Assembly: GCA_030998225.1 (NCBI GenBank)
Contig: JAPYXD010000695.1
Span: 1,655,001-1,719,000, forward strand
Reading direction: 5' to 3'
Source of the DNA: Diplolepis rosae
Taxonomy: Eukaryota > Arthropoda > Insecta > Hymenoptera > Diplolepididae
Length of the DNA: 64,000 nt
Position 1 is the first letter of the stretch, and every line of letters starts with the position of its first letter. Shown one piece after another: positions 46,151 through 57,429 of this stretch. A program made the translations under genes and the position numbers. The notes under the pieces are model-generated. The model searched no databases. It saw nothing but the letters and a program-made list of their open reading frames with translations, and was not told the DNA's origin.

Positions 46151-48229
46151 TTATTTGTATTTGATAAATGTAAAATATGTTTGAAGTTTGTTTGAGGGAA
46201 ATTATTATGTGAATTTAAGGTATGTAAAACTCCTTTATTAAGCATCCTTGAAATGTTCTCTTGCGTGACCAAAAGTGGGTGTGTTTGATGTTCTGAAAAT
46301 TGTCCTTAGCGTGTGTTAAGACTTTGCTCCCTTGGAGGTCGCAAGCCGTGACGCGGGGTGGCTGCTTCATTTGCTAAGTAAGGCCACTGTAATCAAACCG
46401 ATTACTTCGCCTCAGCTTGTCCCTAGGAGTGGCCGTTAATGCAAATTTTCATAAACAAGATGCTTTCGCAAGTCAATGTACCTCAAATAAAAAGAAATGT
46501 GAGCTATCATAACGCCTTGTGTGACTTTGGTCATTAATAAGAGACTACAGCCTGGAAAAAAAACGGTTGGTTTTATGTAAACAAAATGAAAAATTTACAA
46601 ATAAACTTCGAAGACGGTAGAAAAGTGACAATGATACTTTCAAGGTAGTCGCCTCGCAGAAAATGTCTCAGAACCTCTATTATTGTTATAAATGATATTT
46701 TTTTGAAAAGATAAGATTCTTTTCCTGAAAAATATTTTGAAGATACAGAAATTACTTATTTCAGAAATTTTGTTTTTGATTGAGCTTATTTCCTTATTGC
46801 TGAATGCCAATTGTTTGAAAATATGGGATTTTAGTCGATAAGGACTTTTTTCCCTCTGAAGAAGATTTTTCAAAACTTGACATCTATGTTTTGAAAAAAT
46901 ATCTTTATCCTTAAAAGTACGATTAAAAATATTTTTTCAATAGAAAAAATTTGCGTAAATTAATATATTTTCCATTAATTTATGTATTTTGAAGAAGCAG
47001 ATGCAATAAAGTTGCAGAAGATACTTTTCTCAGAAAAAAAAGCTCTCTTTTATCAAATTCCCATCATTTTTTAGAAATTGGTGGTTTTTGACAATGAAAA
47101 AAGTTTGAAGTTTTCAAATAAATAAAATCTTTAAGTTCAAATTTTTTTCTTGAAAATTAATCTTTTCTTCTTTAAACAATACGAAAATTCAAAGCTTTTA
47201 TAGTAAGGAAATAAAAAAATTAACGATTTGAATTATTTTTTATCTTCCTTCAATGAATATAAAAAGCCGATACTCTGTGAAGTAGCAATCTAACACATTT
47301 ACATAAAAGGCTATCATAATTTATTTATCGATTCTCTTTTTCAGCAATTTATCAGACAAATTCTAGATATTGGGATTTAACTAGGAATAAGTCATATGTA
47401 CATGCAACAAATTAAAAAAAAGTGGTTTAAAAATGTTATCGTTTTATAAAATTCATATGAAAATTTCATCAGGGTGATAAAATGTTGCCATCAAATTTTT
47501 AAAATTCTAATTTAATGATAATAAGTGAATAAATTTCAGTATGAGTCAGTTTGTTCATTTATTCATATTTTTATTCTATGTTTCCAAAAAAATGTTATGT
47601 CTAGAAATAACCAAAATGAAACTCAAATATCAACAGTACAATTTTTTCAACAGCTATTTATTATTATTGGACATGTCTGAAGTTTTTGCTAACTTTATAA
47701 TGCACAAAAATTAAATGTCTTAAATAATAAATGTCAAAAATACAGTTTAATACACATTATAAGAAACTAATGATTAATTATTTCAATTCCTGTTTGTTTC
47801 GTTCAGTAATTTTTTTGTAGAACGATTTTGTGAATGCGATTAGCTTATAAATAATTTAAAGAGGTTTGAGGCCTAAAATAACGGTTTTGCTAATAAACAA
47901 ATTTCTGGTAAATGATAATCTCAGCTATTTTTTTCATTCGATTGAGCAAAATAAATACTTACTAAGTCTCTTCAAATTTATTGTTTTCGTGATAGTTTTG
48001 TTAATTTTTTCAAAATTTAATTTCAATTAAAAGTTTTGATAGAACTTTGATAAAAAATAATAAGTTTACCGTGACTGAATTGAATGATTGAACCGTGACT
48101 GATATATTTTTTCTAATCGGATTTAATAAATAATTTAGTTTATCGTACATGTATTAAACACTTTATACTTATAATTAACCAAGAAAAAAGTTTACAAAAA
48201 CTTTCAAATTTTGCAGTCTGTAAACAAAT
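46151..48229. other. unassigned AT-rich region
   Basis: No gene recognised. A less AT-rich stretch at 46310-46450 and the CAAGGTAGTCGCCTCG word at 46641 (also near 18379) are the only landmarks. The rest is strongly AT-rich. Confidence 0.4.
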
Positions 48230-49530
48230 CCCAGTAAGAGATTGGAGGCCAAAAAGTAAGGACAAGTTCGTTAACCACCCTCATTCGACTAAAATTGTGA
48301 AAATAGGAGCATTTTTTGTGTTTTTGAATAATTTAATAATTAATTAAAAATTTCAAGGATTCGAAAACAATCGAATCCTCAAAACACAAAAAACACAATC
48401 AAATTTGGACCAAAATCACCACACCTCAACAGAACACTAGAAAACAAACCGTGAGAAAAACAAACAAAAAAGGAGGAAAGAAAAAAGAAGGCAACCTTCC
48501 AAAACCCCTTCCTTCTTTTTCTTTCTTTCGTCCTTTTTTGTTTTTCTCACGGTTTGTTTTCTAGTGTTCTGTTGAGGTGTGGTGATTTTGGTCCAAATTT
48601 GGTTGTGTTTTTTGTGTTTTGAGGATTCGATTGTTTTCGAATCCTTGAAATTTTTAATTGTGCTTTTGTTTGGACGTTAAGAGAAATCCGGGTCAGTGGT
48701 GATACGGGTTCAGGTTTAAAATTTAATAATTTAATTTATGCTGCGTTTTCGAGCGCAAATTCCCTTATTGCATCCGTTGGCTCAATTGTTCGCATCAATA
48801 AGGTCAACAAATTTCGTTTGATACAGTTTCTGATAAAATGTATATTTTACGTTTTAATTTCAAAGAATGCGATTGAAATTCAAAAATTTAATATTTGAGC
48901 AAAATATTTGAGATACGAAAAAAACGTCAAAACGGAAAATTATTTGCCTAAATGAGGTCTACAAATTCTCATTAGGACACGATAACTCTCGATAGAATTT
49001 TCAGATTGGATTGAAATTTGTTACACCTTTTGTGGGCCCAAGAAGTGAGGACGAGTTCGTTAACCAGCCATTTTCGACCAATGCTTCTGGTTTTATCCAT
49101 AAAAAACGTGTTTGAAAAAATTCCATTTTCCTGCCAAAATATACGAGATACGGCAAAATGTTAAGGGACGAAATCCTTTATTTTTAAGAGATCTACAAAT
49201 TTCCCCATGACTATTTTTTCGTAGCAGTTATATTTCATGTTTATTAATGAAAAATGTTATTAAACATAAAAACCTTTGGTTTCCAAAAAAACTATATGAG
49301 GTACAGAAACAAATTTCCAGACAAAATTTTTCATCTCAAGAAGATATACAAATTTATTTCAGTGAACTTTTCGAGCAGACACGTAGTTTTTGTTTTGATT
49401 GTAAAAAAACATGATCAAAAATGAAAAATTCTGTCATGCACCAAATCTATGCGAGATGCGATAAAAATGTCAGGGAAAAAAATTGTATATAAAGAATATA
49501 CAACGCCGAACGCAATGCGCGAGATCCACA
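48230..49530 (+). repeat. diverged copy of dispersed repeat C, interrupted by foldback D
   Basis: 48245-48335 matches repeat C (AAAGTAAGGACAAGTTCGTT, AACCA.CC, TTTTTGTGTTTTTGAA). The family-D foldback follows, then repeat-C-like units resume at about 48790 (AATAAGGTCAACAAATTTCG, CAGTTTCTGATAAAATGTAT, TTTGAGATACGAAAAAAACG, GAGGTCTACAAATTCTCATT). A second GACGAGTTCGTTAACCAGCC-type block lies at about 49050, and further ATACGAGATACGG units to 49480. The terminal motif of the full copies is not seen. Confidence 0.6.
48342..48660. repeat. foldback repeat, family D, copy 2
   Basis: Arms from about 48342 and to about 48660 share TTCAAGGATTCGAAAACAAT, CGAATCCTCAAAACACAAAA, CACCACACCTCAACAGAACA, CTAGAAAACAAACCGTGAG and ACAAACAAAAAAGGAGG, around a short centre. 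It matches 33095-33395 in the outer arms but has an extra inner arm segment. Shared sequence continues right of both copies to about 48715 (AATCCGGGT..GGTTCAGGTTT). Confidence 0.8.
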
Positions 49531-49586
49531 TCAAATTTTTATTTTTGATCTAAATATGGATCTAATAGATATAAAGTAAAAAATCT

Positions 49587-49652
49587 GCCCGCTTCGCGGG
49601 CACATTCTCGTCGCGCGCTTCGCGCGCAAGTTTGAGCGCGCCTAGGGCGCGC
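49587..49652. repeat. three tandem GC-rich hairpins
   Basis: Three short perfect hairpins in a row, in otherwise AT-rich DNA: GCCCGC-TTC-GCGGGC (49587-49601), GCGCGC-TTC-GCGCGC (49613-49627) and GCGCGCC-TAG-GGCGCGC (49636-49652). The GCGC-TTC-GCGC form is the reverse complement of the GCGC-GAA-GCGC hairpin near the right end of repeat C, so these probably belong to the same or a related element. Confidence 0.8.
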
Positions 49653-52600
49653 GATTTTATCGTTTAAGGAACTAAAAAAATTTGAAGCATGTATAGAACG
49701 GGGGTTTGAATCTTCCTGACACCTGCAAGATGCACGCTTTAGGTTTTTTCGGTTCCATAAACTCAACATCTCATTTGCTGATAAAATTTTCACGACAATG
49801 TCCATAATATGCTGTTGGCCTTAAAGCCATCTATAGGCAATACACAACAAAATGATCTCGAAATTAGGGTGTGACTTAATCATAATAAATTAGGTTTATT
49901 TACCATCTGAAGTTGTCGATTCACGTTTGTGTTTGCATTTCATGCCTAAGAGATGTCACCACTGGTCCTAATTTCAAAATTAGCACAAGCTAAATGTTTT
50001 CTGGAGTCAGTAATTTTTTGGAAACTTAACTTCAGAGTTTTGTGACTTTAAACTAACAAACACGGATGATAGTCCATGAAAATTTCTTCAACCAGCAAAA
50101 GGGGTTTGAAAGCCATATTCAGTCTGGAAGTAGAGGATGGGTCAGGAAAGACAATTTACGGGATTAGCCCCGTAATAAGAGACCAGTGTTTTTGGCTCAG
50201 CTCGGCATGGGATGGTGTTGTCCGGCCGCTGGATCACCGGTATGGGTTAGTATGAGGGTAAAATGGGGAACGGGTGTCCAGTGACGGTGGGTTTCCATGA
50301 CAACCGACTGCACCTCGCCACCCTGTGCATCCTCATGGTTGCAGTTCGAGTTTGCGAACGAAGCTGCATCCTTGCAGGGCACCCCCAATTTGAATGTAGA
50401 AGTGCAACAGGGTTAGAAGGGAGGAAGCAGAAAGTCACCCTTTTCAATCCATAGCCATAATGATCGTGCTACCTTTCGGTCCGTTGCAAATCGGAAATAT
50501 TCAACGCTGCTTTCTTTTTCAAATATCATTCTTTTATCTTTCACATAATTAATTATAATCTGTAGTGAAATATACTTAAGCAGTATTATTTGAACGGTGG
50601 AGAAAATGATAGAAAACGAAAAATAACATTTTAGAGTATTTAGAGAGTTAATATTATACATGAAAAATGTAACGTACTGAAATTCTTTTTCTTCAATTTA
50701 TAAAATTTTCTTTCTGTAAACTTTGAATCTCGAAACACTCTTAGGAAGTAAGGAGAAAGGAAAATGATATTATAATTACGATCTTAAAATTTTCAGATAA
50801 TTTTCAAATAAAAAGACACTACTTCTGTCTGATGATTAGTGGATGTAAAAAATTTAATAATCGAGTAATTTTGTATTAATTACTTTGTATTTTGAATATT
50901 AAAAATGTATTGTTTGGAAATGTTAACCATATTTTTACAGAGGGAGAATACAAATTGAAATGATCGAATGTAAGCCTTTCTTTCTTCATATCTCCAGAGA
51001 TTTCAATTCATTATTTGGACTATTTATTGTATTTTGCTTTATAATTTAATGAATAGCTGAAAATATGGATTCATAGAGAATTATTTGCTTAATTAGCTTT
51101 CGACTGTAAAATGTTTCTTTATAAGAGTATATAAATTTTTAAACGTGTTGCTTAAAAAACACTACTGGTTAAAGGGTTGAAACATTATACAGAAGAAGGA
51201 TTATATATTTAAATTTTAGATTGCAAATTCGCATTTAATGTAATTACAAATTTCTGTTCATGATAGGTTTTGTTCTACTATTATAAATTAGCGTAATACA
51301 TATTCGTAACCGAAACAACAGTTTAGCGAGCATTACTATCGGTATTACAATCTGTAATAGCCCTTTAACACGTATCTCTGAATGCATTGCCTCGATTGAT
51401 GATTAAAGGGTACATTGGAAGTCATGATCTTATAGAGAATAAGCGAATTTAGTTGTACATCTCCTATACAACATTTTCATTTGAAGTTGAATTGATTTTC
51501 GTTACAAGTAACAACCCTATATACTTAAGAATGATGATTAACATTTTTCCTTTAGAATGTTACGATCAAATTTATCATTTCATTTCATCATTTCATTTTA
51601 GATATATTATTTTGATAATTTTTTAGCAATACTTGGCATATTTCAAAGTATTAGAAGAGAAAATTACAAATAAAAGGATTTGAACGTTCTATTTTCAGAA
51701 GATATCATCAGTCTTTGCATAAAGGCCGTACTTTGTTTAATTTATTCATCGAAGCAATCGCCATTTCTGATCTCATTTCATGATTGTGAAGACGTACGTG
51801 CTACCAATGCAACGTAGACGACGTATAACAATGCTGGCGTGCTAGAAAATTATCATATGCTTTACTTCGTAGATTGTCAGTTGAGTGAATATTTTATTGA
51901 ACTTATAAAGCCAAAGGACACATTCTATTTTGAGGTACGTAAATTTAGGAAAATGGTTTTTATCTTGATAATATATCAATTGATGTTCAGGAGGAAACAC
52001 ATATAAATCTCGATTTAAACACAATATAAATTACGTATGTCACATACCAAACTATAATTTTTATTTATTAGATCATATGGATAATTCCATTGTAAAGGGT
52101 GCGAAAATTATATGCAATTTTTTAAGTATAATTTAAAAATTATTTATTATTATTACAAATATAGTCCCTCACTTCTAGACACGATTCTATAAAATTGTTC
52201 ATGGAATCAAAGATTGGCAAATTTATATGTTAAACTGCAATAACACTCCTAGATATGAGGCATTTTAAGAGCAATAAATATTCAATGCCACTGTAAATGT
52301 TAAATTTTAAAAACGCAACGGATGTGACAGTTGATTGTAGCTGTTTGGAACGAAAGTAGCAATATAACTCATGGAAGCGACAAAATAAATATTTAACTTG
52401 TTTGTATCCTTATTCTACGTTTAAATTAACGTTGAACGGTAATTGAGGTATGCAATAATTTTATTTATTAACATTATAAATTTTAAAAAAAATATAATGT
52501 CTGACCTTGAACTCTGCTAAAGGCGACTTCAAGCCCAACATCCAAGCATTTGGTGCGCGAAATTTGAAAATATAATTAAAGATTGGGAAATGAAAATTTG

Positions 52601-52980
52601 TAGAATAAATGGATTGAATAATAGAATTAATGACATTATATATGCTGACGTATCAAAGTTGCACGAATATTGTAAATAGTTTGACAGAAACTCAATAATA
52701 AAAATATTTTACTTTATCAGCTGCGGTAATATATCAACATTTTTCACTAGACGAATGAATATAGTAAATTCTATTAATATTTCATAAAGAAATGTTTTTG
52801 CAATAATAAGAAATACTTTCATAAAAGCTACAAAGCTTATCATTTATGAACTTTGATTTTTAATTTATCCAACACATTAGTGTTTATTAAAAGTTGAGGT
52901 TCAATACAACTTGCACTTTCTATTATAATAGACAATTTCAAATTAGATGGCTGAGTTCGAAATTTTTGCCACTGCCTACA
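49653..52980. other. unassigned region
   Basis: No gene recognised. 50160-50460 is a GC-richer, non-repetitive block with overlapping 63-66 codon frames on both strands. It could be an untranslated exon or regulatory DNA, but nothing identifies it. The remainder is AT-rich, with (TTTCA)n-like ATTTCATCATTTCATTT at about 51580. Confidence 0.35.
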
Positions 52981-52984
52981 TTAT

Positions 52985-53130
52985 CGGAGGACCATTAGTC
53001 GCGTGACAGATACAGTACGTTGCCGACAGGTGTCCTCGTAGACAGTTTCAAACTCATATATCGATCGATCGCAGTAATGCAATCGAAAGACTCGGGCTCG
53101 AATCCCGACAAGGCCGAATGCATCTCTTTT
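52985..53130 (+). repeat. possible tRNA-derived SINE fragment
   Basis: GGCTCGAATCC (about 53093-53103) matches the polymerase III B-box consensus GGTTCGANTCC at all but one base and forms a T-arm-like hairpin TCGGG-CTCGAAT-CCCGA. It is preceded by TGCAATCGAAAGAC, like a tRNA anticodon arm, and followed within ~30 bp by a T-run. A clear A box and acceptor stem are not found, so it is not a tRNA gene. A SINE or decayed tRNA relic is inferred. Confidence 0.35.
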
Positions 53131-54285
53131 TCCACAGAACGATTTCAAATTCTTTAATAACAGACAACATTTTAAATTCAATAATATTGTATTAAAAATT
53201 ATCACATCACAACAGAATTAAATTCACGATGTTTGTAAAAATTAATAATAAATCTGATATTAATAATCATTTGAACAGTTTGAAAGATGTTTCTAAACGC
53301 CTATAATAATATTATAAATTGATTTTCAAGAAATCCGTATCAGTAATCAAACACTTTTTAATTCTAAAAAGATTCTTGTACTTAATTTAACCTTTTGTAG
53401 CTTCAAAAAAAAAAATTCAGAAATATATTAATTGGTCACAAATATCACGCAAAATTTAAACTTCCAACATGACTTTTATGGCCATGGATGAATCAGTACA
53501 GCTGACTAAATCAATAAATTCAGAAAAATCAGTTTTCTCTAAGATTTTTCCATCATGATAAATTTTACTAGCTGAAACTTTAGGACATAATAAAGGAAGT
53601 ATTAGCGGATGGCTGTAGATTCAATTACTATTACTATCAGAGTTATCATTAATGATTACAAATATTTTAAATGTAATTTCGTTGTGACATCAATTTATGG
53701 AATTGACATATTGCCTTCGATTTATTGATGTTTAACGCAGAATATTAATTGCTTTCGTCTTCTAGTCTTTTTTTGAAAGGATTTATGTTCTGTAAAAACA
53801 TTATTCTGTAATTGCTATTCACAAATTAATTTGTTTCTTTTTTTGTAGAAATAGTCATGCCATGTTTAGGAAATATTTTGTAAAATTTCATGGAGAAATA
53901 AAGAGTATATTGCGTGACAACGTAAGGAAGACTATGATCTCAATGAGTATGAAATTATTTGCCATCGCTTGAAGAAATCAGGCAATCAATACATTGTTCT
54001 TTAAAAGGAAAAATGCATTTGACGCAACACGGCTAAGGTGTGAAGTTAGCTTTAAAACGTGGATAATGATGGCGTATAGCAATTTTTGTCAGCTGTTTTT
54101 TACCTCATTATTGACAAGATACATACTTTTTAACCTAAGGTTGAAAGTAAGTACCAACGAGATATCAGATACTTTCGCCTCCTTATACAGGCAAAAATAG
54201 TCGGATTTTTGAAGAAGATGTTACGAAAAAGATGCCTTTTTATTTGAATGTCACGAAATCAGAAAGTGCCTTTAATTGTCCAAAC
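53131..54285. other. unassigned AT-rich region
   Basis: No gene or repeat family recognised. One 68-codon frame (53994-54200) without known motif. Confidence 0.4.
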
Positions 54286-54417
54286 AATTTTCTAATAATT
54301 GAGAATATTGTAGAATTATCACCCCCCATGATGTGTATATAGTAGATGTATATATATAAGTCGATCAAGGTGTGGGTTAGAAAAAATAATTGAAACACTC
54401 AACCATAGTTTGTCATG

Positions 54418-54458
54418 AGCGACGTTTCGTTGGCTTGGTTCGCCAACCTCATTAGGCT
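54418..54458 (-). ncRNA. hammerhead-like motif with broken core, PLE 2 left copy
   Basis: Minus-strand mirror of 55473-55513. The core reads CTAATGA instead of CTGATGA, so the invariant G5 is A. Helix II (GTTGGC/GCCAAC), GAAA and GTC are kept. By established hammerhead rules this change should abolish cleavage. Confidence 0.5.
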
Positions 54459-54801
54459 ATATTTGAATGAAAAAGTTCATATAAATTAGGAATCACAATA
54501 ATTTTTACAAAATTTTTTTTACAAAACAGTGAAAAAACACTTTCTAAAGATTCACAAAACAAATTTTACCTTAAAATTGAAGTCTTTACATTTAAAACAT
54601 TTAGTCAATTATTAAAATCTAATTTAATTAGTCACATTGTTTCGTCCCGAAGTGAAATATTAAACTAACTATTCGTAATTTTGTTTCCTTATTTATAAGA
54701 CGGAGGACACTAATATTAATAAACTAACACTAACTTAAACTTGTATATTATACAAATGAGTATTCAAACGTTAAATAATAATTTCAAACAAGAATCAGTA
54801 T

Positions 54802-54935
54802 TCATAATTTCAAACTCTTCAAAAGTGGAAAGTAGTTAGAATTTAACGTATAAATATCATCTTTTTTATTTATGCTATTTTTTTGACACTTAATATAAAT
54901 CATTTCTGATATAAGTCTTTTTTTATAAATAATGT
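54802..54935 (-). pseudogene. PLE 2 left copy: last ~45 codons of the endonuclease gene
   Basis: The minus strand reads IIYKKRLISEMIYIKCQKNS, then INKKDDIYTLNSNYFPLLKS and LKL, then a stop (54802-54804). This is homologous to the tail of the PLE 1 protein (ILKKRLILEMIYIQKENFSI). It keeps the helix with the likely catalytic Glu but nothing upstream, so it is a truncated fragment. Confidence 0.65.
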
Positions 54936-54953
54936 CAGCATCAAATTAATTTT

Positions 54954-55130
54954 AAACATGAATTTGATTGGAATAAGACTACTGTAGTGGATTCCGAAAT
55001 TATTTATAAAAAAAGACTTATATCAGAAATGATTCATATTAAGTGTCAAAAAAATAGCATAAATAAAAAAGATGATATTTATACGTTAAATTCTAACTAC
55101 TTTCCACTTTTGAAGAGTTTGAAATTATGA
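54954..55130 (+). pseudogene. PLE 2 right copy: last ~58 codons of the endonuclease gene
   Basis: The plus strand reads KHEFDWNKTTVVDSEIIYKK, then RLISEMIHIKCQKNSINKKD and DIYTLNSNYFPLLKSLKL, ending in TGA (55128-55130). H-x-FDW followed by 'il..E' and the RLISEM helix is typical of the end of PLE GIY-YIG domains. It extends ~45 bp further 5' than the left copy. The YIG half of the nuclease and all reverse transcriptase are missing. Confidence 0.7.
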
Positions 55131-55472
55131 ATACTGATTCTTGTTTGAAATTATTATTTAACGTTTGAATACTCATTTGTATAATATACAAGTTTAAGTT
55201 AGTGTTAGTTTATTAATATTAGTGTCCTCCGTCTTATAAATAAGGAAACAAAATTACGAATAGTTAGTTTAATATTTCACTTCGGGACGAAACAATGTGA
55301 CTAATTAAATTAGATTTTAATAATGGACAAAATGTTTTAAATGTAAAGACTTCAATTTTAAGGTAAAATTTGTTTTGTGACTCTTTAGAAAGTGTTTTTT
55401 CACTGTTTTGTAACAAAATTTTGTAAAAATTATTGTGATTCCTAATTTATATGAACTTTTTCATTCAAATAT

Positions 55473-55513
55473 AGCCTGATGAGGTTGGCGAACCAAGCCA
55501 ACGAAACGTCGCT
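55473..55513 (+). ncRNA. hammerhead-ribozyme-like motif, PLE 2 right copy
   Basis: Helix I strand AGC, core CTGATGA (55476-55482, perfect consensus), one extra G, helix II GTTGGC (55484-55489) with 7-nt loop and GCCAAC (55497-55502), GAAA (55503-55506), C, cleavage triplet GTC, helix I strand GCT (55511-55513). Helix III is only ACGU, self-complementary between two molecules. Among the four motifs in this window it is the one most likely to be active. Known PLE hammerheads are similarly minimal. Confidence 0.6.
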
Positions 55514-55607
55514 CATGACAAATTATGGTTGAGTGTTTCAATTATTTTTTCTAACGCACACCTTGATCGACTTATATATATACATTTACTATAATTTTCT
55601 AATAATT

Positions 55608-55984
55608 TTTTCGTGTTACATGAGGTTCAAGTAAGCATAGAAGTAAATTTTTACTATTAGAAAACTGTCAAATAAAATATCAATGATAACCAATAACTAA
55701 CAGAATACGGTGTTGCTAGGAGCTAAGGCACGCGTTTTGGGGCGAGTATCGATTTATTCAGGCCGAGTTGTAAGCAAACGCGGCGAAGGCAAGCGCAAAG
55801 AGCAGGCAATTTTTAACAAAGATTATATTTTATATTATTCTCTTTATTATATTCTCCGGTTCCTAAGGACCTAATTTAAAGATTTTTCTTCCGAAATTTC
55901 GCGTTAATTTTTCTCTTTGCATTTTCCAATTTTACTTAATTTGTTTTGAGAATATTTGCATACTCACGTGTATCAGTATGAGTT
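55608..55984. other. unassigned region between PLE 2 and the satellite
   Basis: Short GC-richer block (about 55710-55810) followed by AT-rich DNA. No gene or repeat recognised. Confidence 0.4.
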
Positions 55985-56185
55985 GCTAATGAATTAGCAT
56001 TATGATATTGTTTTTATTTTTGCATTTTTTATTTTATTAATTTTTGACGACGAATACCTCTTCACATATCATATTCTCCTAGTACAGAGGAAGAATTTCA
56101 ACATTTTCGACTCGAAAATTTCGTGTTTTTTTTTTTTTGCATTTTTTACTGTTATTTACATCAATTTGCATACTTCTATATTTTT
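55985..56185 (+). repeat. isolated diverged satellite monomer
   Basis: Contains the satellite landmarks TTTTTGACGACGAATACCTC, TTCACATATCATATTCTCCT, AGTACAGAGGAAGAATTTCA and TTTACATCAATTTGCATACT. It is interrupted by repeat C at 56186, just after the CATACTTCTATATTTTT block. Confidence 0.8.
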
Positions 56186-57272
56186 ACATTCTCATCATGG
56201 ATGAGAAGGTATTGGTTTTATGTGAAAAATGACTTTCGAAATTTTCATCAAATCTTTACGTTTTGAGACCCCCTGAGTCAGAAAAAATGGTTTTTAGGAA
56301 AGTGTCTGTCTGTCTGTAGGTCGTGTGCGACATAACTCTCGATAGAATTATCAGATTGAATTGAGCTTTGGTACACTTTATCGGGGCCGAAAAAGTAAGG
56401 ACAAGTTCGTTAACCAGTCACATCCAATCCAAATTGAGGGGTTGAGCACTACTTTTGTGTTTTTGAAAATAATTTTTTAAAAAATTTAAACAGTTCAATA
56501 CTGGTTTTAGATAGTGCTCATAAATCTCTAAAAATTACCCTGATAACATTTTTTGATTAAATCAAAATTAGAAATGTTACAGCATATTCAAATTCGAAAA
56601 AAGTTAATATTAAAATTCCATTTTCCAGTTAAATTATACGAGATACGAAAAAACGTTATGATACAATATTATTGAATAAATAAAGACCTACAAATTTGAA
56701 TCGTGACATTTTTTCATAAGATGCATATTTTTCTTTTTAATTAAAAAAAAAACAATTGAAAATCCAAAATTCAATTTTTTAACAATAATATTCGAAATAC
56801 GAAAAAAAACGTAAAAATACAAAGTTGTTCGATTCAAAAAGATCTACAAATTTTGTCTCAAACAGTTTCTGATAAAACATATATTTTTCGTCTCAATTCC
56901 AAAAAATACGATTAAAATTTAAAAATTCCATTTTTTAGACAAAATATGTGAGATACAAAAAAAAGTTTAAGATGGAAAATTGTTTGCCTAAATGAAGTCT
57001 ACAAATTCTCATTAAAACATTTCCGGACAGGATGTATATTTTATGTTTTGATTTTTAATATTAAATAAATTCGATTTTTTTCACCAAAATATGTGAGATA
57101 CCAAATAAGGGTTGTTCTGCAAAATCGTTTCCTTAAATAAAGTCTACGATTGTTTTTCCTTTTTGACAGATTTGGAAGAAAATAAATTCTTTTAATCATG
57201 TAATTTATTAAAAAGTTACTGAAATGTATACAGAAAATCGAGCGCGAAGCGCGAGCGCCATGATGAGAATGT
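56186..57272 (+). repeat. dispersed repeat C, full copy 2
   Basis: Begins ACATTCTCATCATG and ends CATGATGAGAATGT (57259-57272). It is collinear with 23431-24522, including the CTGTCTGTCTG run, the GACAAGTTCGTTAACCAG block, the GATACGAAAA/CTACAAATTT units and the GCGC-GAA-GCGC hairpin (about 57242-57252). As in copy 1, similarity continues for ~60-90 bp beyond the right terminal motif. It separates one diverged satellite monomer from the main array. Confidence 0.75.
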
Positions 57273-57429
57273 GTTCCTTAAGGCTGATAGAGCCTTACGT
57301 AAATTGAATTTCCTGTTTCACTTAATTTCAAAAAAAAATTGAGTGACTTTGAGAAGATGTGTAATTCACATCATCTGTAATATTATCATAAAATTGATTT
57401 GAGCTTCAGTATCAAATTATAATAAATGG

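Larger units (their letters stand above)
54286..55607. mobile_element. head-to-head pair of 5'-truncated Penelope-like elements (PLE 2)
   Basis: Palindrome with left arm 54339-54933, a 65-bp non-palindromic centre and right arm 54999-55592. Each arm holds only the last part of the PLE gene plus 3' UTR and a hammerhead-like motif, with 3' ends outward. AATTTTCTAATAATT occurs at 54286-54300 and 55593-55607, a 15-bp target duplication. On the left, 38 nt (54301-54338) lie between duplication and arm; on the right there is none. This is the same asymmetric layout as PLE 1, from a different subfamily (different 3' UTR and ribozyme sequence). Confidence 0.8.

Noticed and set aside
53080..53125. tRNA gene
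   Set aside because: T-arm-like hairpin present, but no matching acceptor stem, D-arm or proper A box.
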